Shown here: positions 55,797 through 64,000 of the stretch, piece after piece
Numbering within the stretch: the stretch's first letter is position 1
Layout of the letters: the number at the start of each line of letters is the position of its first letter
From: Ctenosaura bakeri
Lineage: Eukaryota > Chordata > Lepidosauria > Squamata > Iguanidae
Direction of reading: 5' to 3'
DNA: 64,000 nucleotides
Assembly (NCBI GenBank): GCA_948474755.1
Contig: CAOLHI010001143.1
Location: forward strand, 62,001-126,000
Notes under the pieces: generated by a model
What the model saw: the letters and a program-made list of their open reading frames with translations, nothing else
Told to the model about the DNA's origin: nothing
Databases searched by the model: none
Program-made: the position numbers and the translations under genes

Positions 55797-56561
55797 ACCT
55801 AGGTAAAGATATATAACAAATACAATACCTAAATAACAAATACAATAAATCGCTAAAATAATCAGTTAGTCAAATTAAAACTACAGAATCTAAACTATAA
55901 ATAGTAATATGGGGGAAGTGACATAAGACATAAATCATTGGTTGAAGGAAAATAGATGGCCCAAGGTCTCATCAGATTCTTCATATAAACAGAAGCCAGA
56001 TGTGTTTCCACTCACAGTCTTCATCAGTGGCCAATGAAATTCTTATGTTACCCAACACTTCCTCTGGACAAAAGACTGAAGTGTTGATTTAAAGACTACA
56101 TAATCATATTGATATTCAAAGTACACATATTTACAAAGAAGCAACTTCAATCTAGCACTATTATGTTTGTAATGTACCTTTATGTGTGCATGCACACATA
56201 TGCACACTGGGCTATATTTTGTATTCCTATCCTAACTTTTTTTGTTTGTTTTTCATTGTTTTAGTGACTTAGGTCATATCCTTTTCTTCTGTTCTGTTTT
56301 ATCTAATTAAAAACCAAATGAGGCAGACACAACCTTTTTAGAAAGTCTTTCCGATACCATCCTTTCTAAGGTCAACCAGAACCACACAAAGTGTTACAGG
56401 TCCCCCTGTAGGCTACAATCAGTTCTTGTTTTAATTTAGACTATAATGACATGTAATGTTTTCAGTTAAGTGTTCAGTTTTTCATTATCCTGTTCTAACA
56501 ACAGCCATGTGAATCAGTTCAGGCTAAGAGGGAGTTTCTATCCATTGAGTTTTCTGGCTTA
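55797..56561. other. gene-free interval
   Basis: Nothing recognised; A/T-rich. Confidence 0.5.
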
Positions 56562-56810
56562 GGCCATTTCCACACAGCAATGCTCTTCTACGTCATCACG
56601 CTGCAATCCAGAAGCCGGAAGAGAAAGTGTCCCCTGCACACCTGTTCACTCCATGTGGAAGGGAGCGCAACGGCACCACCTCTTTCTTCCACAGTGCAGC
56701 CAGCACTTTCCATTGCTGTGCTACAAAAGGAAGTGTCATCATTGGCTTCCATTGGCTTCCACACGTCCAGAAGTGACATGAGCACTGTGTGCTCGCAGGC
56801 ACAAAATGGA
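56562..56810. mobile_element. Harbinger-like element, 5' end fragment, family D
   Basis: The left end GGCCATTTCCACACAGCAAT after the flank TTA. The interior has TTCTTCCACAGTGCAGCCAG and GTGCTACAAAAGGAAG, related to family D. No right terminus is found; the sequence gives way to a SINE with its poly-T at about 56812. A local direct repeat CATTGGCTTC is at 56740-56760. Confidence 0.6.
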
Positions 56811-56918
56811 TTTTTTTTTTTTTTTTTACTTGCACAACACTTGGGGATGGGATGGCAGCCAGTCTGAATCTCCTCAGTCCTAGTCCAACACTTAGATGAT
56901 ACAATGTACTGGCTCTCA
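56811..56918 (-). mobile_element. 5'-complete but short tRNA-derived SINE fragment
   Basis: On the minus strand the sequence starts TGAGAGCCAGTACATTGTAT, then CATCTAAGTGTTGGACTAGG and ACTGAGGAGATTCAGAC, and ends in a poly-A (plus-strand T20 at about 56812-56830). The first part matches the head of the Sauria-type SINE with several changes. It lies just beyond the Harbinger-like fragment at 56562, probably inserted in it. Confidence 0.55.
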
Positions 56919-57101
56919 ATCAATAAAATATTCTTAAGTGTTCTTTTCTGTGTCAGAAGGTACAAAAGCTTCATCAATCTTAATTCCACATGTGTGAAGC
57001 CATACCACATAAATGTAATGTCTCCATAGAAATGAATGAAGATGTCTACTTTGTTACAGGGTGCATTATACCAGAATGCATTTTCAATGCTCAAACATTT
57101 A

Positions 57102-57502
57102 GGCCCTTTTCACATGGCGTTTGCCATGCGAAAGGGCTCTTCGAGCGTTGTGCAAATGTGAGGAGTGACACACTTACAATCGCACAATGCTCCAGGGGCT
57201 GGCAGGTGCCAACCACGCACTTGTTCATTTTCAGCTGTGAGCCGAAAATGGTGCGCAATCGTGCATCGCTCCGGGGCCCCGTGTGTACTTGCCGTGTGTG
57301 CGGAGCTCTGGAGCTGTGGCGCTCATGCTTCCTGCCCCAGTGCAGCCTGGGAAAGTCCCAGGCTGCACTGCAGAAGGAAGAGGCGGGGCTCTCGCATGAG
57401 CAGGTGGCAGCTGCGGAGCTGAAGAAACTGGGACATGAGAGCCTCTTGCTCACATGATCCCCACACCCTAGCTCCACAAAAAGATGCATTGCGGAAAGGG
57501 CC
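57102..57502 (+). mobile_element. Harbinger-like non-autonomous DNA transposon, family A, 401 bp
   Basis: The ends GGCCCTTTTCACATGGCG and GCATTGCGGAAAGGGCC, with flanks TTA and ATA (one mismatch). It follows the copy at 36826 base by base through most of its length. The hairpins CATTTTCAGCTGTGAGCCG and GCAGCCTGGGAAAGTCCCAG are present. No protein is encoded; the 155-codon frame at 56990-57457 is compositional. Confidence 0.92.
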
Positions 57503-59329
57503 ATAGACATCCTGGTTTATTTAGTAATGCTGAACTAAAGCATGTTAAAGCCCTCGTGATGCCAACTTTAGGATTTCCTTTGATATTACAAAAAATTGCA
57601 TTCATCTAACAGTGTTTTTTTTAAAAAAAAAAAGTTGAAATCCTTCATAATATGAAACCCTAAATCATAGCTTAATTTACTTGCACATTAATCCTACACT
57701 GATAATATATTTGAAATGCACTGTGTATACTCAAAACAAAGTTAGGCAGATTTTTTACCATCTAAACAATCTGAAGATTACCATTTCTTAATCTTACAGG
57801 TTGGTCCTGTTTAAGCCTGCTGATATATGTCAAAGATGAATTGTTCATTGTTATTTCATAAGCAAGTAAAACCTGCTACCTGTTATATCAGCTTCTTGTT
57901 GGCCAGGTTTTCAGAGGTCATCTTCCAAACCAGTGATGTTCTTTTGATATTCAAGTAGAGATCTGTATCACAAGCTGTGAAAGTTGAGACAAAGATTTTA
58001 TCTTAAGTTGAGGTGTTAAGGAGTCCAGACTCCTTTCTCAATTAAATTGGCAGTTTGTGACAAGCGGGCATGAAGAATTTCTGAAGCTAAGTGGTTCTCA
58101 TTTTGCAAATCCTTCCCAGTTAGCCTTATGTCTTGCTCAACAATCTAACAGAAGATGCAGTGTAACCTAAGGAGGCCCGTTGTCAAACCAATTGTTGACT
58201 TTTGCTGGTTTAGTCAGAGAGACTAGAGAGCGTTTAATTGGCTATCGTATTGCAAAGCAGGAGAAAGGAGAATGAATTACATATTGTTTGCAGATACTGT
58301 TTCCCAAAATGATTTCCTGATTGTGTGTGTGTGTGTGTGCACATGCACGCACATATTTTTGTGCGTTTTTGAATGGAAAAACCCAAACAGATGTGGTATT
58401 TGGATGGAAGAGATTTCTTGAATGCATGAAAACTGAAACAGGCTAAAGAAATATTAATTTCTGAGCTGGAGGTATCCTGATTGTTCATATTGAGTGCTAG
58501 CCACATTCCAGAAATATCCAGAGAACCCAGTTGGAGCTTTGCTGCTCTGCTATAGCCATAAGACTTCCCCTCAACAGTCTTTAATGGGTAAATGTGCAGA
58601 TCATTCTCCCATAAATTGTTTAATGGGAAGACATGAGTTCTTTCTAGTACTACCACACAATATAATACAAAAGAGAAATCAAAGCCATTAAATAAAATTA
58701 TGCAGCTCAGTGCTTTCCTACAATGCAGTCACTATTACTATAACTGCAATGCACACAAGGCTACCAACTGCAACAGCGTAAGCAACAACATAGGATAACA
58801 AATACCAAATAATTATTACTCTGGGATGTCTGACATATGATTTAAGTATTAAGGGTGATGGACTGTTGCCTGATATTCAGATGAAAACAAGACCAAGATC
58901 TTCAATCAGTCCTGGGAAAGGCTTTGCCAATGGAGTAGGCTATTTTGGGGCCCAAATATGCTGCTGTATCCCCATTTTTGTATCCCCAAGAACTCCCCCA
59001 GAAAAATATTTTGGGGTGGAAAAAAAGTGTTGCTGCTCTTAGAATCCTTCAAGAGCAGTGATTCTCCTTCTACATGTGATTCAGACTCCATTGGCACTTT
59101 TAAAAAGTTTTTGATTTAAAAGTTTTAAAGGTTGATTGAGTCCTCCACAAAGCTGGTTTTAGCTGAGCAACTAGATCTGGAAGGTGCCAACCTTAGCTCT
59201 ATTCAGTGTTGAAATATTGTCTGCAAGGAAACACTATGACTGGGCAGGCTCTGCTTTATGTCCCCAATCTTCAGTGTCCAGAAGTAGGAGAGAACCTCTG
59301 CTTCAGATGTCCACCTTTAACACAACAAG
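57503..59329. other. gene-free interval
   Basis: No gene recognised. A (GT)n tract of about eleven units is at 58322-58343. The 140-codon minus frame at 58234-58656 runs through this (GT)n tract and has no recognised family. Confidence 0.5.
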
Positions 59330-59541
59330 GGCCCTGTTACACTACATAGTCATAGCACTATGATTCCACTTTAACTTCTATGGTTCCATCCTATGGAATC
59401 CTGAAATCTGACAAATAAGGTGGGTTAATTATGCCTCTTAGCCAGAGAGTTCCTCTAGTGTCTCACAAAGCTATAAACTCCAGTGTTACATAGGAATTAA
59501 AATGGAAGCATAGGTATATAACTGTGTAGTATAAAAAGGCC
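59330..59541. mobile_element. diverged palindromic Harbinger-like element, family C, about 212 bp
   Basis: GGCCCTGTTACACTACATAG at the left and GTGTAGTATAAAAAGGCC at the right are complementary, with CAAG on both sides (the duplication is ambiguous by one base). The arms share GATTCCACTTTAACTTC and AGTGTTACATAGGAATTAAA. It is the most diverged family-C copy. Confidence 0.7.
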
Positions 59542-59893
59542 CAAGAAAACAAAGATTTGTTGGGTGGAGCGCACATACTTATTCTTGTCTTCCTTCACAT
59601 GTTATTATAAAATAATATTTATTGAGCTTTTGTTGAACTCGCAGCCTAACTTGCTTGGTGTTTTTCATAATTTTCATTTTTGGTTGCTTTTCAGTGAGCA
59701 ACCTTATCCCCCTCTTAATTCTTCCTAAAATTTACAATGACATTTTGCTTACTTTGAAATTACAGGATACAAGGTATATAAAATGCATGATGCTTGTATA
59801 AATGTCTTTCTCAACATCTGTGTTAAAAGCAGAAGTCTGAAACAAAGGTGATTGCATCATTCATTACATGTTTACTGAAACCTCAAATGGAGT

Positions 59894-59952
59894 GAGAAAG
59901 ACAGAAAGAGACAGGCAGAAAGAGAGAGAGAAAGAAAGAGAGAGAGAGAGAA
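59894..59952. repeat. (GA)n-rich purine tract
   Basis: About 58 bases of AGAAAG, AGAGAG and GACAGA units on one strand. Confidence 0.85.
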
Positions 59953-60734
59953 TGGCCCCAATCATGGTGGCTAGTGTAACTACACAAGCGTAGCTGCTGG
60001 TGGTATAGATGATACTGTAGTGAAAGCAGTAAAATGGTCACAGGCACAATGGCATTGGGCAGGGGATGGCACAGGAAGTCATCTCTATTGAAAGAGTAAA
60101 CTTTTCATGGATCAGCAGAGAAGCAACCTGAGGGGACAGAGCAGGCTCTCTCTTCTATGTCCTTGGCACTGCTGCACACTACTCAGAAAAGGGACCTTAC
60201 ACTGTTCTGATGGAACATTATTCTGGTGTAGGTATTCTCTAGCTCTTTCACATGGACTACACATCCCTTTTCCTCTTCAGGCTCCCTCCTCATTTTATAT
60301 GGTTACTCATTCGGCATGTTGCTTTGAGTTCAAAGTAATTTAGGCCTGTCAGCATCCAATCAGGAGAGCATTTTCGGCTGCAGGGTGCTGAGCCACAGCA
60401 CTTCACCCATGTTTTTCCATTAGCTGCAAGCATAAGCACATTATTTCACACAAATTCTTGAGAGCAATGGCACAGTAAGGCTTTCAAGTGGCGTCTGTTT
60501 AAGTGCCCTTTCCCCCTATTTCCCTGACAATGTTTAAATGGTGATACAGTGTAATTTATGGTGAAAGGCTTCTGTTTAATTAAAGAGAATCATAATAAAT
60601 GATGTTCCTGGGGGGGTTCTTAAAGGCTTGTGTGCCCTAAGGGAAAAATAGAGAAAAAAGACATCCAGGACAAGTATGCCTTTCCTTCAGCTTCTGGAGA
60701 TGGTGCCAACAATCTGGGAGAACTCTGTTTTTGT
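59953..60734. other. gene-free interval
   Basis: No gene recognised. From about 60440 to 60600 the sequence is even in composition with TTTAATTAAAG and AGTGTAATTTATGG, and could be a conserved non-coding element, on appearance only. Confidence 0.4.
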
Positions 60735-60845
60735 TCCCCACTACCACCATTGGTCTTAATGTTGCTTTTGTTTATTTTATTATTTGTAAGTGGTCTTGAA
60801 TACTTTAGAAGAAAGCTCAATTATAAATGCAGTAAATAAATGGAT
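60735..60845 (+). mobile_element. possible L2-type LINE 3' end
   Basis: AAGTGGTCTTGAATACTTTA, then AAGCTCAATTATAAATGCAG and TAAATAAATGG resemble the terminal part of an L2-type or related LINE. Confidence 0.45.
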
Positions 60846-61493
60846 GTCATATATTAGCATACCAAAGCCTGCTCACAATTTACAAAAAAACCCTTACCTT
60901 TATGCAACATTTACCTATATTGTTTCCCAAAACTTGTAAATGAATCAAATCCTCTTCACAGTGAGGCATTACAATGCATATCCAAGGACAAATCTCCGTA
61001 CAGCCCAGAAATGTAATATAAATGCAGTAAATGAGATGATTAAAGGGTTCATATAATGTAAGTGACATCATAGGATAGATAGTCATATACCCCTATTCCC
61101 ATAAACTATGGACAAATTCTTGGTAGGCATGAATGGACACTGATGAGGTTGGGCTGAAAAGATATGGGCTGCTGGAAGCTTGAGTGGACTTTAACTATAT
61201 TTCAGTCTGCAATACATGCTGAAAGTGAAAAAGAATCCACTAGGAAGTGTAGTATATACACAGTGAAGAAACAACAAGTAGACTGAAGGGGGAAGTGAAG
61301 CATTGAAAGCTTTCTTTCATTTCAAAGGAAATCTGTATGTCAGTGGAACCCAGAACTTACCATCTCTCTTCTCTCCTAGCCAATAGACAGACAAAGTTGT
61401 GGGCAGGATTGTAGTCAGGGGTAGATGGTGACTTCCATGCCAGTTGGGCTTTCGACTCACTTTAATGGGGTATCCACAGTACTGAACCCTACC

Positions 61494-61580
61494 TTCAAAT
61501 ACTGTATATCATATAAGACTCAATTTTTCCCAAAAAAATAAAAATACTGCTTGAAAATGGGGTGCATCTTATATGACAGC
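61494..61580. repeat. short DNA-element fragment
   Basis: TATATCATATAAGACTCAAT and GGGGTGCATCTTATATGACA are approximately complementary and resemble the ends of a short Mariner-like or hAT-like miniature element seen in lizards. It lies directly next to the Harbinger-like element at 61590. Confidence 0.4.
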
Positions 61581-61589
61581 AAACACAGT

Positions 61590-62251
61590 GGCCCTTTTCG
61601 CACGGGCCTTTTCTCGCGCGACAGCCCCGTGAGCCTCGTGGGAGTGGGAGCGTCGCTCCGCATGATGCACTCCCACTTCCTCCGGGCTCACGGGGCTGAA
61701 GTGGCATGAGCGCGGGTTTTTTGATTTTCGCTTCGAAGCGAAAATCACCCGCGCTCGCGCAATGCTCCCGACGCCCGCGCGCACTTACCTCTCATGCGGA
61801 GTTTTGGGGAGCCGGCCGGGTCGCGCTTCCTTCCCTCCGCCCCTGCGGAAGGAAGGGACGGGGCGGGGCGCTAGCGCGACGGACGCGACACGTCCTGCTT
61901 CGCGCGCATGCGCGGGGGGGCGGACGCGACAAACGCCTCTCTCGCGCGCGCGCGGGGGGGATGGAGGGGACAGGCTCCTTTCTCGCGCACGTGCGCAAGG
62001 GGGATGGAGGGGACAGGCTCCTTTCTCTCTCGCACGCGGGGGGGTATGGAGGGGACAGGCTCCTTTCTCGCACGCGTGGGGAGGGAATGGACGGACGCGC
62101 GAGCCGCCGCCGCCTCCGGGAGGCTGCCGCTTCCCCGCTCGTTCCTTCGCCTGTGGAAGGAAGGAGGGGGGAAGTGGCAGCCTCCCGGAGAAGGCTTCTT
62201 GCGCGACCCGCCCTCCTCCGTCGCGTGAGCGCCGGCGCTGCGAAAAGGGCC
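61590..62251 (+). mobile_element. Harbinger-like non-autonomous DNA transposon, family A, 662 bp with internal minisatellite
   Basis: The ends GGCCCTTTTCGCACGGG and GCTGCGAAAAGGGCC, with a perfect 3-bp duplication AGT (61587-61589 and 62252-62254). The left half follows family A (GTCGCTCCGCATGATGCACT), including a perfect 24-base palindrome at 61723-61746 in the position of the family hairpin. The extra length comes from a GC-rich tandem array at 61878-62087. CpG density is very high, so it is either young or protected from methylation. The 202-codon frame over it has long arginine-rich runs and is compositional. Confidence 0.93.
61878..62087. repeat. GC-rich minisatellite, about 42-bp unit
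   Basis: The motif ATGGAGGGGACAGGCTCCTT starts at 61961, 62004 and 62046 (periods 43 and 42), and two more degenerate units with GGACGCGACA and CGCGCG tracts precede it. The units lie entirely within the Harbinger-like element 61590-62251. Confidence 0.9.
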
Positions 62252-64000
62252 AGTATTTCAGAACCTTTGACAGCTCCTCAGCATATTCCCTGCTGCCTCT
62301 TAGTTGTTAGATAAACTGAAGACTGTAAGAATATTAGATCATTACAGTCTTGACTTCAGCCAGTGTTTTCCCTTTGAACAGAAGAACTAGTTCAAATGTA
62401 CAACTCTAAATTAAAATCATCCTGGCAAAAGAAAGAGATAGAGACAAGGGGAAAAAAATGCTTAGAATGGAGCTATGATAGAAAACAATTTCTCCACTCT
62501 CCACTAGACATTCAAGTCAAAACTGGGCACACGAAGCAGGAAAAAGTATGAGCAATTTTTTCAACCTAAGTTTGTCCAATTTCTCACTTTTAAAAAAAGT
62601 TCATTTAATTTTATTTCTGAAAATTTGTATCCATTTATGCACCAGGTTTGGGGAAAAAAGCTAGTTTTTGTTCAGATTTCTTATGAAACATGAACATACT
62701 TTTGTACACTCATGCATTTTAGTTTGCTTTTTTAAGGGAAAAAAAACCGAACAAAGCCTTTGTGGGCTTTTTTCAAATGCACACATTTTGTGTACTCTTT
62801 TCAAGTATGTGCTGTACATAGGATACACATTATGGTGATTTGTGTATATGTTCATGTGTGTAGGCATTGCTGAATTTAAAAAATGTAGAGATTTCAAAAC
62901 AGAACTCTGCTTTTATTTGCAAAACAAGCACATACAAATTTTGCACAGAATAAATAATGAATTGTAAATAGCCTTCAAAAACAGTGCAGTTTTCAAATAC
63001 TTTCTGGCAGTGGGGAAAAAATTGCTTAAATAATCATTGCTTCTTCAAAGAAGAAAATCAACAAATAATTACATCCCTAGATCAAACCAAGAAACCGATG
63101 CATTTTCTGTCTCTTGTGTAAGATACCTTTACCACTTTGTTTATATTAGGTTATGCCTTAGTTCTTCCTTCACAATACGAAAAATGAACAAATAGCATAA
63201 AGCATAAATACACACTCATACCTACACATGCTATGGTATTAAACCAACATGAATAAAATATCAGCCTGATTTTTTCTTTTTTCTTTTTTCATTTTCCTTA
63301 AATAAGAAATTAAAGAAACCAAAGCACCAAAAAATATACTGGAGAAGATGTAATGGTAGTAGTTGTTTTGTGTTCACATATTAGCGTACTCTGTAGATTC
63401 ATGTTCTCCTTGAAATCCTTCCAGCTGAACACTGAACAGGGCCAGTGTTGCTTTGCTTATGAAATCTGACATGATCACAGCCTTTGGCAATTGGTAGTGT
63501 TCCTTGTTGTTACATTTGTTAAGCTTCTAAGAATCAAATGAACAGAAACAAAAATCCAGCCTAATTCTTTGGTGTAATATACAGTAACACTTGTAGAAGG
63601 TCACAACTAGAAACAGAGCAAAAGACATTAAGATATAGTCATATACTTATGGTACATTTTTGCCAAAATTTTCTGTAGATGCTTAGGGTTCTTTCTTTTT
63701 TGGGAGAAGCTCATTCTAGGACATATTTAAAAAGAGGCTGTTACCTTAGGATTTGTTTATCCATTTTTCTGTCCTCTTTAAGGAAGACAAGTGACCAGAT
63801 GAATCCATAGTCCCCAGGGACAGACAGTGGAGAAATAATGCTGATCAAGGGTCACACATAGTAAAAGCAGGAGAACAGGGAAGGCAGTCTGGAATCTAAA
63901 CATGAAACTCAGCCTTGAACAGAGCCCAGTGCTAATCAAGGAGTTACCAGAAAGAGGAATCCAAGGTACACACTGAAGTCCAGAGATCTATAAAGTAACA
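62252..64000. other. gene-free A/T-rich stretch
   Basis: No gene recognised. Positions 62630-62960 contain TTGTACACTCATGCATTTTA, GTGTGTAGGCATTGCTGAAT and TTGCACAGAATAAATAATG, similar in style to 905-1160 and 52305-52510. The rest is ordinary A/T-rich sequence. Confidence 0.5.

Noticed and set aside
56562..56918. 168-codon minus-strand frame at 56588-57094 as a gene
   Set aside because: It runs through a SINE, its poly-T and a Harbinger-like fragment, with a lysine run coming from the poly-A.
61706..62314. 202-codon open frame with arginine-rich runs
   Set aside because: It lies inside a Harbinger-like element and its minisatellite. Several frames on both strands are open because of the GC-rich composition.

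Overview
This window is non-coding nuclear DNA from a squamate reptile, most likely a lizard. The call rests on the repeat set. There are tRNA-derived SINEs with the Sauria-SINE layout (A and B boxes, then a Bov-B-like tail ending in ACAACA), a SINE headed by a 5S rRNA-like sequence with the same kind of tail, decayed L2, CR1 and L1 LINEs, and many short GC-rich DNA transposons in an A/T-rich background. I find no convincing cellular gene, exon, tRNA gene, rRNA gene or CRISPR array. Every long open frame I examined is either inside a mobile element or lacks any recognisable family.

Layout. 1-4.8 kb: A/T-rich DNA with one decayed L2 LINE (about 2.37-3.29 kb, minus). 4.8-5.7 kb: a solo LTR with a perfect 4-bp target duplication. 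8.3-12 kb: a nest. A Harbinger-like element (8992-10895) contains a solo LTR and a 574-bp unclassified insert, and next to it a second solo LTR has split a 5S-derived SINE. 13-20.5 kb: two more Harbinger-like elements and several L2 tails. 20.5-26.4 kb: no identifiable element apart from faint A/T-rich repeat copies. 26.4-27.6 kb: a solo LTR inside a Tigger-like element. 27.6-34.3 kb: mostly unassigned. 34.3-37.5 kb: a partial Harbinger-like element, a CR1 3' region and an L1 ORF2 C-terminus cut by a 420-bp Harbinger-like element. 38.6-39.4 kb: a fifth solo LTR. 41.8-48.8 kb: a cluster of seven Harbinger-like elements. 50.5-62.3 kb: a GATA microsatellite, Tigger-like and palindromic elements, three SINEs, and five further Harbinger-like elements (one 5'-end fragment), the last of which carries a minisatellite. 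62.3-64 kb: A/T-rich, nothing identified.

The most informative result is internal. Several nested insertions show both the ancestral target and the target duplication. From these, the DNA-transposon family with GGCCCTTTYCGCAC ends makes 3-bp duplications and the LTR family makes 4-bp duplications. They also give a relative age order: L1, L2, the 5S-derived SINE and the Harbinger-like B copy at 8992 are older than what is inserted in them. No transposase, integrase or intact reverse transcriptase is encoded here, so every element in the window is non-autonomous or dead.
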